A stretch of DNA of 64,000 nucleotides from Candidatus Gastranaerophilales bacterium (lineage in GTDB: Bacteria > Cyanobacteriota > Vampirovibrionia > Gastranaerophilales > Gastranaerophilaceae): contig CALUYY010000006.1 of NCBI GenBank assembly GCA_944325155.1, forward strand, positions 1 through 64,000, written 5' to 3'. Of the stretch, positions 1 to 7,739 are shown piece after piece (the stretch's first letter is position 1; each line of letters opens with the position of its first letter). A model generated the notes under the pieces. The model ran no database searches. It was not told the origin of the DNA and saw only the letters and a program-made list of their open reading frames with translations. The translations under genes were made by a program, and so were the position numbers.

Positions 1-477
1 TTAAACTTAAACGTAAAAGACGTTAAAGAAAAAGAATATATCAAGATAAAACAGGAATTAAACAATAAAGATAAAAAAAATAACAATAATAATAAATTAA
101 ATAATAAAAACAAAAAACAACAAAAAAACGAAATACCCATTAATAAAACAATACAAAAATTAATTAAAGAAATAACAAACAAAAGAAAACCGAAAGAACC
201 TCTTTTTATCTCAAACTTCGGAGGAAGATTAGACAGAACTTTAGTATATAAAACATTCAAAGAAATAATAAATGAACTTAACCTTAAAAAAGATGAAAAA
301 AGTTCTTATTCACCGTCTTCATGGAGAAAAACATTCGGATATCATTACTATCAAAAATACAAAGACTTATCATTCTTGCAATATCTTTTCTCTCAACAAA
401 CAATCAATGAAACAATCAAATACATTGAAATAACCAACCCCTCTCAAACTTTTATTACAAGGGGGATGAATTTATGA
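1..477 (+). CDS. Tyrosine recombinase, C-terminal part (gene runs off the left edge)
   Basis: An open frame enters from position 1 without a start and gives 158 residues to a TGA at 475-477. An Asn/Lys-rich low-complexity stretch (about residues 20-45) is followed by a segment like the end of the XerC/phage-integrase catalytic domain: SSWRKTFGYHYYQK, then LQYLF, then IKYIEI, which holds the likely tyrosine nucleophile. Relatives usually read HxxRKTFGYH and FNHSS. Here the first catalytic His is Ser and the His/Trp position is Gln, so strand exchange may be impaired. The catalytic Arg I and the core-binding domain would lie outside the window. The stop overlaps the next start (ATGA at 474-477), so the glycosyltransferase is probably translationally coupled to this gene. 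Family call from remembered motifs only. Confidence 0.72.
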   Translation, partial: LNLNVKDVKEKEYIKIKQELNNKDKKNNNNNKLNNKNKKQQKNEIPINKTIQKLIKEITNKRKPKEPLFISNFGGRLDRTLVYKTFKEIINELNLKKDEKSSYSPSSWRKTFGYHYYQKYKDLSFLQYLFSQQTINETIKYIEITNPSQTFITRGMNL

Positions 478-1676
478 AGATTTTTCAAACCAAAACCGTC
501 AATAATAACGCTCACCAAAGAAAACAGATTAAAATTTTCGGTATTAAATTTACATTTAAAACCAAAGAATGGCTTGAAGCGCAAACACTGTACAACATAG
601 AACAAAATAAAATAAATCTCGGTTTTAACAAACCCGCAGGGAACAAAAATATTTTATTTATAGCGTCTAATTTTGTACAAGAAGGCGGAATTGAAACAAG
701 ATTAAGGCAATATATCGAAAAATTGTCGCCTGAAGGTTTTAATGTTTTTATTTTGAGCGAAGACAACAAAAACAAGTTTTTATCGGAACAGACTAATTTT
801 TATTTAAGCTTTGACGCTCCGAATTTTAATAATTGTTTAATTGAAATAATAAAAAATTACAATATCAATTTTATTGAATTTCAATTTAAAAATTCCAAAA
901 TCTTAAAAAAATTGAATTTGGACGTAATAAAAAAATATTCGGTTGTCGGCTGTACATTGCATAATACCGGAATTAAAAATATCAAGCTGATAAACAAATT
1001 GGATTATGCAATTATAGTGAGCAATTATTTGTATCAAAATCATTACAAAAAAATCAAAAATTCCGTAATTATCCAAAATGCAATTGATTTTTCAAAATTT
1101 GATAATATTTATTGGGAACATAAAAACCAGAACACGGCGCTTTTAATTTCAAGAGTTGCACAAGATAAATTAAATTCAATTGAATGTTTTATAAATTATT
1201 GCAAAAAACATAATATAAAATTTAAAATTGCGGGTGAAGAAAACAGCGACAGAAAAGTTAAAGACAAGCTCAAAGTAAAATACGGGCTGACAGATGACAT
1301 TTTTATCGGCAAAATAGATACAATTCCTTTTTTATCCGCTCACATGGATGATTTTTTATTTGTTGCAGGGGTCGGTCTTGTTATTTTGGAAGCGGGCGCT
1401 CTGAATTATCCCGTTTTTGTTTGTTCCGATACAAAGGGCGAATGCTATTCGTTTGTAACAAAAGAAAATGTTGATTTGTTTGATAATTTTACGATTAACA
1501 AAAAATCGCCCGTAATAATAAAACAAAAAAAAGAAAATTTGTTAAAAATAGCAAATATAGAATTTTATCAACTTAAAGGCTATATACAAATACACAGAAG
1601 GATTAATTCTTATATTGATATTTATCTTAAATCTTTAAATTGTCGAAATGTGGAGGAAAATATAAATGTTCAATAG
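474..1676 (+). CDS. GT4-like glycosyltransferase of the surface-glycan cassette
   Basis: The 400-residue protein has a GT-B fold pattern. NILFIASNFVQEGGIETRL (about residues 60-80) is the acceptor-domain start with the GGIET motif of GT4 enzymes. ALLISRVAQDK (about 223) opens the donor domain, and VGLVILEAGALNYPV (about 302) is the usual nucleotide-sugar E-x7-E region in a weak form. It should transfer a sugar from a nucleotide donor to a membrane-linked acceptor in polysaccharide or LPS assembly; the sugar cannot be told. The first 30 residues carry IKIFGIKFTFK, a tag shared with the next three proteins. A GGGG stretch at 461-465 can act as ribosome binding site. The start overlaps the recombinase stop and the end overlaps the next gene by 11 nt. 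Confidence 0.85.
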   Translation: MKIFQTKTVNNNAHQRKQIKIFGIKFTFKTKEWLEAQTLYNIEQNKINLGFNKPAGNKNILFIASNFVQEGGIETRLRQYIEKLSPEGFNVFILSEDNKNKFLSEQTNFYLSFDAPNFNNCLIEIIKNYNINFIEFQFKNSKILKKLNLDVIKKYSVVGCTLHNTGIKNIKLINKLDYAIIVSNYLYQNHYKKIKNSVIIQNAIDFSKFDNIYWEHKNQNTALLISRVAQDKLNSIECFINYCKKHNIKFKIAGEENSDRKVKDKLKVKYGLTDDIFIGKIDTIPFLSAHMDDFLFVAGVGLVILEAGALNYPVFVCSDTKGECYSFVTKENVDLFDNFTINKKSPVIIKQKKENLLKIANIEFYQLKGYIQIHRRINSYIDIYLKSLNCRNVEENINVQ

Positions 1677-2736
1677 ATTTTTTTCATTTGAGCGGAAAAA
1701 CTATCATAAAATTTTTAAAATTTTTGGAGTTAAATTCAAACTAAAAGATATGAAGGCAGTTGTCAAATTTGTGCAGGCTCAGCGAAATAATTTGAATTCT
1801 TTAACTGAATCAAATATTTTTTTATGGTCAAATAAAAATAAATTTACAAGCAGAGAAAAACTTTGGTTTTTATCTCAAGAATTTTATAGGCAATTGGGCT
1901 ATTTTCCCAATTTAAAAAATCCGAAATCATTTAATGAAAAAATAAATTGGATGAAATTAAATTATTACAATCCGATTGAAAAAAATATTATTGATAAATA
2001 TGAGTTTAAAGAGTTTGCTAAAGAAAGAATTGGCGATAAATATTTGATACCGACAATTGGCGTATACGAAAATATTTATGATGTAGATTTTGATAATTTA
2101 CCGATTCAATTTGTTATAAAAACAACAACTAATGGCTGTCAAGTTGGAGTAGATGTAATCAAGGATAAAAACAAAATTGATTTGCAAAAACTAAAACTCA
2201 AGTATTCCAATTTACTACAAGAATGGAATAGTGTTTATTATACTTGTCTTTCAAGAGGTTATAAAGATATAACGCCGAGACTTATAGTTGAGAAATACAT
2301 TCCAGAAATTGAAAAAAGTTCGTCAAAAGAATATAAAATATTTTGTTTTCATGGAGCGCCAAAGCTATTTTATATAATTAATTACAGAAACAAAAAAACG
2401 CTCACATACTATGACATCAACTGTAACAGACTGCCATTTGCAAATGGTAAATACAAAACCGACAAAAGGAGACATATAAAACCTTCAAAACACTTTGAAG
2501 AGATGCTCAAGATTTCAAAAATTTTATCAAACGATTTACCATTTGCAAGAATTGATTTTTATGACACGGATGAAAGGCTATATGTGGGCGAAATAACATT
2601 TACGCCAACGGGTGGATTTGGAAAGTACTCACCAAGAAAATATGATTATATTTTGGGAGAATATCTTAATTTGGAACAATTGCCCAAAGATAGAGTAAGT
2701 TTAATTCCCGAACTGGAGAATAAGCAGAATGTTTAA
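1666..2736 (+). CDS. TupA-like ATP-grasp ligase, copy 1
   Basis: The 356 residues match the TupA-like ATP-grasp family (named for the teichuronopeptide gene tupA): DKYEFKEF...IPTIGVYE (about 105-130), QFVIKTTTNGCQ (nucleotide-binding loop), an LQEW...SRGYKDI segment, IVEKYI, then FARIDFYD and VGEITFTPTGGFGKY near the C-terminus, which supply Mg/ATP ligands. Such enzymes activate a carboxylate with ATP and join it to an amine, so an amino-acid or peptide decoration of a surface polymer is plausible, but the substrate is unknown. The N-terminus has HKIFKIFGVKFKLK, the cassette tag. GGAGG at 1652-1656 fixes the start. It is the first of three tandem paralogues and shares a near-identical 62-nt tract with copy 3. 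Confidence 0.85.
   Translation: MFNRFFSFERKNYHKIFKIFGVKFKLKDMKAVVKFVQAQRNNLNSLTESNIFLWSNKNKFTSREKLWFLSQEFYRQLGYFPNLKNPKSFNEKINWMKLNYYNPIEKNIIDKYEFKEFAKERIGDKYLIPTIGVYENIYDVDFDNLPIQFVIKTTTNGCQVGVDVIKDKNKIDLQKLKLKYSNLLQEWNSVYYTCLSRGYKDITPRLIVEKYIPEIEKSSSKEYKIFCFHGAPKLFYIINYRNKKTLTYYDINCNRLPFANGKYKTDKRRHIKPSKHFEEMLKISKILSNDLPFARIDFYDTDERLYVGEITFTPTGGFGKYSPRKYDYILGEYLNLEQLPKDRVSLIPELENKQNV
1897..1958 (+). repeat. 62-nt near-identical tract shared by ATP-grasp copies 1 and 3 (first copy)
   Basis: This tract encodes the GYFPNLKNPKSFNEKINWMK segment of copy 1. It matches 4009-4070 with a single A/G difference (position 1909 against 4021). Flanking sequence and the equivalent part of copy 2 are much less alike at the base level. 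Confidence 0.85.
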
Positions 2737-3772
2737 AAAGTTTCATGATATTGGCGACAATTACCGACACGTTTTTAATCTGTTTGGAATAAAATTTAAA
2801 TTTTTAAGCAAACGAGCACTGATTGATACAATTAAAAACAATAAAAATAAAATTCTTATCACGGATGACAGAGCTTTTTTGTTTGTAAATCGTGATAACA
2901 TGACAAAAAAAGAAAAGGAATGCTATATACAAAATAAATTCTATAACATAGTCGGATATTTTCCGGATTTAAAGAATCCAAAATCCTTTAATGAAAAGCT
3001 TTTATGGCTTGAGCTAAATTATTATGACCCGAGACAAGAAGCATTTATTGATAAATTCGAATTTAAAAATCAAATAACCAATATTTTGGGCGAAAATTAT
3101 GTAATACCTCTAATTAAGTGCTACGACACCGTTTTTGATATAAACTTTGAAGAGCTTCCAAAAAAGTTTGTTTTAAAAACTACAAATGGCGGTTCAGGCA
3201 ATTATGGTATCTTGATTGTTAAAAATAAAAATAAATTAAATGTTGACTTTGCAAAATATAAACTTAACAAATGGGCACAAGAATGGATGAGTATTTACTA
3301 CTCGTCTTTATCAAGAGGATATAAAGACATAAGACCAAGAATTATTGCCGAAGAATATATTGAACAAGAAAACGGTCAATTATATGATTACAAATTTCAT
3401 TGTTTTCATGGGGAAATTAAAATAATCCTTGCAGTCAAAGACAGAATTTTTGGTAAAGGACACAAGATGTCTTTTTTAACCCCCGATTGGAAAGAACTAA
3501 ACATACATAGGGGCGACGCAAATTTGATTACCAAGGTGGAAAAACCGGCAGCTTTTGATGAAATGGTAAAAATTGCACAAAAGCTTTCCGCACCGTTTCC
3601 TTTTGTCAGAGTTGATTTTTATAATGCTAAAGGCAAAGTATATGTTGGAGAATTAACGTTTACGCCCATGAGTGGTTTTGGAAAATACGTACCCGAGAAG
3701 TGGGATTATATTTTAGGCGAATGGTTAGATTTAAACAAAATTAATAAAGAATACATTATTAAAGAGGGGTAG
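2729..3772 (+). CDS. TupA-like ATP-grasp ligase, copy 2
   Basis: The 347-residue protein is a paralogue of its two neighbours with the same landmarks: DKFEFKNQI (about 109), KFVLKTTNGGSGNYG (nucleotide loop), AQEWMSIYYSSLSRGYKD, IIAEEYIE, and FVRVDFYNAKG...VGELTFTPMSGFGKY near the end. It is the most divergent of the three: the nucleotide loop reads NGGSGNYG, and the block after EYI differs, with LAVKDRIFGKGHKMSFL in place of the LFYIINYR-type stretch, suggesting a different acceptor. The N-terminus carries NLFGIKFKFLSK, the shared tag. It overlaps copy 1 by 8 nt with GGAG at 2715-2718, and copy 3 begins 5 nt after its stop, so one transcript is likely. The reaction is inferred from the family only. 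Confidence 0.84.
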   Translation: MFKKFHDIGDNYRHVFNLFGIKFKFLSKRALIDTIKNNKNKILITDDRAFLFVNRDNMTKKEKECYIQNKFYNIVGYFPDLKNPKSFNEKLLWLELNYYDPRQEAFIDKFEFKNQITNILGENYVIPLIKCYDTVFDINFEELPKKFVLKTTNGGSGNYGILIVKNKNKLNVDFAKYKLNKWAQEWMSIYYSSLSRGYKDIRPRIIAEEYIEQENGQLYDYKFHCFHGEIKIILAVKDRIFGKGHKMSFLTPDWKELNIHRGDANLITKVEKPAAFDEMVKIAQKLSAPFPFVRVDFYNAKGKVYVGELTFTPMSGFGKYVPEKWDYILGEWLDLNKINKEYIIKEG

Positions 3773-3777
3773 TTTTT

Positions 3778-4833
3778 ATGCTAAAAAACACGCTATTTTC
3801 TATAAAACAGGAAAACAAGCACAAGGTAATTAAAATTTTTGGAATTAAGTTTAAATTTCTAAGCAACAATCAATTACGCAAAGAAATTGACAGTCTACCA
3901 AGATACAAAGAATTGTCTTTATTTAACTTATATATTCTGGACAAATGCAATCAACTAAATTTAGAAACAAAAAAAAGAATAATTTCGCAAAAGTTTTTTG
4001 AAAAATGCGGCTATTTTCCCGATTTAAAAAATCCGAAATCATTTAATGAAAAAATAAATTGGATGAAATTGTATTACAATAATTCAGAGCAAAAACGATG
4101 TGTAGATAAATTTGAATTCAAAAATTATGTAAATGAAAAACTGGGTCGTGGCTATACAATTCCGGCAATAGGAGTTTTTGAGGATATAGATGATATAAAT
4201 TTTGATGAACTACCAAATCAATTTGTTATTAAGTCAACAATATATGGTGGCAGATTGGGTCTTGAGATTGTCAAAGATAAGAGTAAATTAAATTTAAATC
4301 GGGTCAAGACTAAATTTACAAAATACTTGCAAGAGTGGCGAACCGCATACTATGATATGCTTGCCAAAGGCTATGAAGGACTAAAACCAAGAATTATTAT
4401 TGAAGAATATATTCCTTCAATACAAAGCTCTTCTTATGAATATAAGTTTTTTTGTTTTAATGGCGAGCCAAAATTGTTTTATGCGATAAATTATTACACC
4501 GGAGAAAAAGAATTAAATTATTATGATATGAATTTTAATATGCTACCCTTTAGAAACGGAGATTTTAAAAACTCCGGCGCAAAAAAACACACACCATCTC
4601 AAAAATTTGATTTAATGGTAGAACTTGCAAAAAAAATTTCCAAAGATTTCCCTTTTGTTCGAGTTGATTTTTACGACACTAAAGAACAATTATATTTAGG
4701 AGAATTGACATTTACTCCTACTGGCGGATTTGCAAAATATAAACCTCGTGAATGGGACTATAAGCTGGGTGATTATTTAGATTTATCAAATATTTTTGCT
4801 AATAATTTAGCCATTCCGACTGGGGTAAAATAA
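3778..4833 (+). CDS. TupA-like ATP-grasp ligase, copy 3
   Basis: The 351 residues show the same order of ATP-grasp TupA-like motifs: DKFEFKNYV, FVIKSTIYGGRLG (variant nucleotide loop), LQEWRTAYYDMLAKGYEG, IIEEYIPS, FVRVDFYDTKE and LGELTFTPTGGFAKY. It is closer to copy 1 than to copy 2, and bases 4009-4070 match copy 1 at 61 of 62 positions. The N-terminal tag is KVIKIFGIKFKFLSN. GAGGGG just before 3778 serves as ribosome binding site, and a GTG-started acyltransferase begins 2 nt after its stop. A role in ATP-dependent modification of a surface polymer is inferred. The three loops differ, so the copies may use different substrates. Confidence 0.84.
   Translation: MLKNTLFSIKQENKHKVIKIFGIKFKFLSNNQLRKEIDSLPRYKELSLFNLYILDKCNQLNLETKKRIISQKFFEKCGYFPDLKNPKSFNEKINWMKLYYNNSEQKRCVDKFEFKNYVNEKLGRGYTIPAIGVFEDIDDINFDELPNQFVIKSTIYGGRLGLEIVKDKSKLNLNRVKTKFTKYLQEWRTAYYDMLAKGYEGLKPRIIIEEYIPSIQSSSYEYKFFCFNGEPKLFYAINYYTGEKELNYYDMNFNMLPFRNGDFKNSGAKKHTPSQKFDLMVELAKKISKDFPFVRVDFYDTKEQLYLGELTFTPTGGFAKYKPREWDYKLGDYLDLSNIFANNLAIPTGVK
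4009..4070 (+). repeat. 62-nt near-identical tract shared by ATP-grasp copies 1 and 3 (second copy)
   Basis: Partner of the tract at 1897-1958, one mismatch in 62 nt, same reading frame. It fits gene conversion or a recent partial duplication between the tandem paralogues. Confidence 0.85.
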
Positions 4834-4835
4834 AG

Positions 4836-5945
4836 GTGCAAAATTCCTTGATAAAAAACATTGAATTTTTAAGAATAATAGGCTGTGTTGCCGTAATTTT
4901 ATTACACCTTTTTACAAGAATGCATATCGGTGCATTGGATGATATTGAAATTTATAATAAGTTGTTGACTATAACGCAAAATGGCGATAAGGCCGTTGAT
5001 TTATTCTTTATTTTATCGGGGTTTTTCTTTTGTTATAAATTAAATTTAAAAACTTCAATGTTTGATTTTATAAAACACAAGGTTTTAAGGCTTTGGCCCG
5101 TTTTGATTTTTGTTCTTACTCTTTATTTTCTTCTTAATATTGCAGGGATAATAGAAGTAAATTTTTATTACTATTTGTTATGTTTTCTGGGTTTAAACGG
5201 CACAAATTTGGTTTTGGTTAACAGCGGAAGCGGCGTTTTTTGGTATGTTTCCGCTATGCTTTGGGTTTTAGCCTTTTATTATTATCTTTTAAAAAATTAT
5301 CAGGAAAAAAATGTTAATTTAACAATAGCGTTGATTGTTTTCTTTTCATACGGGTTTATAATTCATGCGCTGAACGGCACCATAAAAGGTCATGACTTGA
5401 TGTTTAGAGGCATTATCTGCATAGGGACATTAAGGGCGCTTGGCGGAATCGGCACAGGGTATTTTATCGGTTTGTGGTATAAAAACAATCTTGATAAAAT
5501 CAAAAATTTTAATTATAAAATCTGGCATATTTTAGCTTTAACTTTTATTGAATTTATTTCATTATATTTTATTATCAATAATTTAATGCTTCATAAATTA
5601 AAATTTAAAAACCAAATTGTTTTTATCATAGCTTTTGTTGCGGTTATTATTGCGTTTTTAATTAATAAAGGTTTTATTTCAAGGTTTTTAAATAAAGATT
5701 GGTGTGTTAACATTGCAAAATATACATATTCTTTTTATATGACACACAGCTTCGTGTTTAATGCGATAAAAAATTCAATTTGGAAAAACCACCCTGAAAT
5801 TATTATTGCACATCCTTATTTAAACCTTTTTATCACATTGGCTTTGGTTTTTATTTTAGGGATATTTACTTATCATTTTGTTGAAGCGCCCTGTGCTAAA
5901 TATTTTAAAAATAAAAACTTAAAAATCCTCGGGGGGGGGGGGTAA
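4836..5945 (+). CDS. Acyltransferase-3 family membrane protein ending in a poly-G tract
   Basis: The 369-residue protein has about ten hydrophobic segments and the acyltransferase-3 (OafA/WecH-like) marks: NIEFLRIIGCVAVILLHLF near the N-terminus with the conserved Arg and His, LFFILSGFFFCYKL, and a final HFVEAPCAKYF, the usual family ending. Such proteins acetylate or otherwise acylate sugars of surface glycans at the inner membrane. The start is GTG at 4836, 2 nt after the preceding stop; GGGG at 4822-4825 is the only ribosome-binding candidate. The last four codons are GGG from a run of 12 G. A change in tract length would alter only the C-terminal tail. It is the last gene of the cassette, convergent with metG. 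Confidence 0.85.
   Translation: MQNSLIKNIEFLRIIGCVAVILLHLFTRMHIGALDDIEIYNKLLTITQNGDKAVDLFFILSGFFFCYKLNLKTSMFDFIKHKVLRLWPVLIFVLTLYFLLNIAGIIEVNFYYYLLCFLGLNGTNLVLVNSGSGVFWYVSAMLWVLAFYYYLLKNYQEKNVNLTIALIVFFSYGFIIHALNGTIKGHDLMFRGIICIGTLRALGGIGTGYFIGLWYKNNLDKIKNFNYKIWHILALTFIEFISLYFIINNLMLHKLKFKNQIVFIIAFVAVIIAFLINKGFISRFLNKDWCVNIAKYTYSFYMTHSFVFNAIKNSIWKNHPEIIIAHPYLNLFITLALVFILGIFTYHFVEAPCAKYFKNKNLKILGGGG
5931..5942 (+). repeat. Poly-G(12) homopolymer, candidate slippage tract
   Basis: Twelve consecutive G encode Gly-Gly-Gly-Gly just before the TAA of the acyltransferase. No other G or C run in this AT-rich window comes near this length. Eleven G would add 14 residues (KIAFISPNPYFCAI) after the glycines; thirteen would add Val-Lys and stop. 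Confidence 0.9.
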
Positions 5946-6082
5946 AATAGCCTTTATTTCCCCAAACCCTTATTTTTGCGCAATTTAGAATTTATGCAGT
6001 TCGGAACCGTGTGCTCAATTTTTAATGTTTTTGAGCTTGGATTGTTAATAATGATATGGTTTGCTAAAAGGGCATATGATTT

Positions 6083-7642
6083 TTATGCTTTCTTTTTTGC
6101 GCCCATAATTTCTGAATCAAGACGCAAAAACACTGGATAAATTTCTTCTTTAGAAATTAATTTGCCCGCTTTAACCATATTATCATCCATTGAAGCAAAT
6201 TTTTGATTAACATCGATTTTTAATTGTTTTGCCATATCGGCGGCAATGTTGGGGCAATAAGGTTCAATTAAAATTGCAACATGCGCCATAATGTTTAAAA
6301 CGGTATATAAAACCCTGCCGCATTCCGTCATTTTTTCTTCTTTTGCTAAAGCCCAGGGGGCGGTATCATTAACATATTTATTTGTTTCATCGACAAGATT
6401 AATAATTTTTTGCGCTGCAAGCGCAACTTCCATTTCATCAAAAAGCTTTAAGATTTCTTTTGTTGTTTTGTTAACCTTATCCGTCATTTCATTATTTATA
6501 AATTCTTCTTTTATTTCGCCGTCAAAATATTTAACAAGCATATTCAAAGTACGGTTTAAAAGGTTGCCCATGTTGTTTGCCAAATCGGCATTAACTTTTT
6601 CTTTAAAATCTTCATCGGAATAGTTTCCGTCTTTTCCGCCGGATGCCGCCGTTGCCATAAAATACCTTAAGGCATCGGGTTTATCCAGATTAAACGCTTC
6701 CATAACCGTTTTTGGCGAAATAACATTTCCCGTTGATTTTGACATTTTATTTTTATCAATCATAATCCAGCCGTGAGCATATATGCTTTTTGGAAGCTCA
6801 AGCCCGAGCGCCATTAAGGTTGCAATCCAATAAATTGAATGAAATTTTAAAATGTCTTTTCCTATTATATGATAATTAACGGGCCAAAATTCATCATAAT
6901 CTTCTTTTATGTTGCCCTCCGGGTTATAACCTAACCCCGTTATATAATTTGACAATGCATCAATCCAAACATAAATTACCTGGCTCGGGTCCGATTTAAC
7001 TTCAATTCCCCAGTTTACGTTTGTTTTTGCCCTTGAAACGGAAATATCCTCGATATTTTCCAATTGGTTCAAAACCTCCTGCGCTCTGAATTCAGGCTGA
7101 ATAAATTTGGGGTTTTCTTTTATGTGTTTTATGATTTTGTCTTTATATTTGGTCAGTTTAAAGAAGTAATTTTCTTCCGAAACAACTTCGGGTTTTTTGT
7201 TATGTATCGGGCAACAGCCGTTTTCATCCAAATCTTTTTCGGCTAAAAAACATTCACACCCCGAACAATAAAGCCCCGTATATTTATGTTTATAAATGTC
7301 GCCGTTTTCAAGAAGTTTTTCAAAAATGTTTTGAACGGCATCAACGTGGTAATCGTCCGTTGTTCTTATAAAATGTGAATAATTAATGTCTAAAAGTTTC
7401 CAGGTTTCAATAAAAGAATTTGCGTTTTTATCGCAAAGTTCAATCGGTTCAATTCCTAATGATTTTGCGGTTTTTTGAATTTTAATTCCGTGTTCGTCCG
7501 TGCCCGTTAAGAAAAATGCCTTATCGGCGCGTTTTTTATAATGCCTGAAAACAACATCGGTAAAAATTTTTTCGTAAGCATGCCCGATGTGCGCTTCGCC
7601 GTTAACATAATCAATTGCGGTTGTTATTGAAAATTTTTCCAT
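6083..7642 (-). CDS. metG: Methionyl-tRNA synthetase
   Basis: The 519-residue class I synthetase charges tRNA-Met. It begins FSITTAIDYVNGEAHIGHAYEK with the HIGH signature; TGTDEHG follows (about 47), then a zinc-binding knuckle CSGC...CCPIH (about 125-147) and the KMSKS loop, here KMSKSTGNVISP (about 300). The C-terminal helical anticodon domain is complete, but there is no extra C-terminal tRNA-binding (EMAP-like) domain, so it is the short form. GGAG upstream of the ATG supports the start, and a TATAAT box lies on the minus strand at 7667-7672. It is convergent with the surface-glycan cassette and stands alone. Confidence 0.97.
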   Translation of the reverse strand: MEKFSITTAIDYVNGEAHIGHAYEKIFTDVVFRHYKKRADKAFFLTGTDEHGIKIQKTAKSLGIEPIELCDKNANSFIETWKLLDINYSHFIRTTDDYHVDAVQNIFEKLLENGDIYKHKYTGLYCSGCECFLAEKDLDENGCCPIHNKKPEVVSEENYFFKLTKYKDKIIKHIKENPKFIQPEFRAQEVLNQLENIEDISVSRAKTNVNWGIEVKSDPSQVIYVWIDALSNYITGLGYNPEGNIKEDYDEFWPVNYHIIGKDILKFHSIYWIATLMALGLELPKSIYAHGWIMIDKNKMSKSTGNVISPKTVMEAFNLDKPDALRYFMATAASGGKDGNYSDEDFKEKVNADLANNMGNLLNRTLNMLVKYFDGEIKEEFINNEMTDKVNKTTKEILKLFDEMEVALAAQKIINLVDETNKYVNDTAPWALAKEEKMTECGRVLYTVLNIMAHVAILIEPYCPNIAADMAKQLKIDVNQKFASMDDNMVKAGKLISKEEIYPVFLRLDSEIMGAKKKA

Positions 7643-7666
7643 AATTTATTAACTCCAAATAAAAAA

Positions 7667-7672
7667 ATTATA
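7667..7672 (-). promoter_or_regulatory. Putative -10 box of metG
   Basis: The minus strand reads TATAAT about 25 nt before the metG start and upstream of its GGAG. No clear -35 box is seen. Confidence 0.4.
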
Positions 7673-7739
7673 ACATAAAGCAAAAAGAATGTTTCAGGCG
7701 TTTTTTAAAAACAAATTTATTTTTTGATTTGAGGAAAAA

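Noticed and set aside
5946-6140. Short hydrophobic open frame after the poly-G tract, with an ATG at 5994
   Set aside because: It follows the acyltransferase stop in the same frame but has no ribosome binding site, no family, and runs into metG on the opposite strand. It is listed only as a possible remnant.
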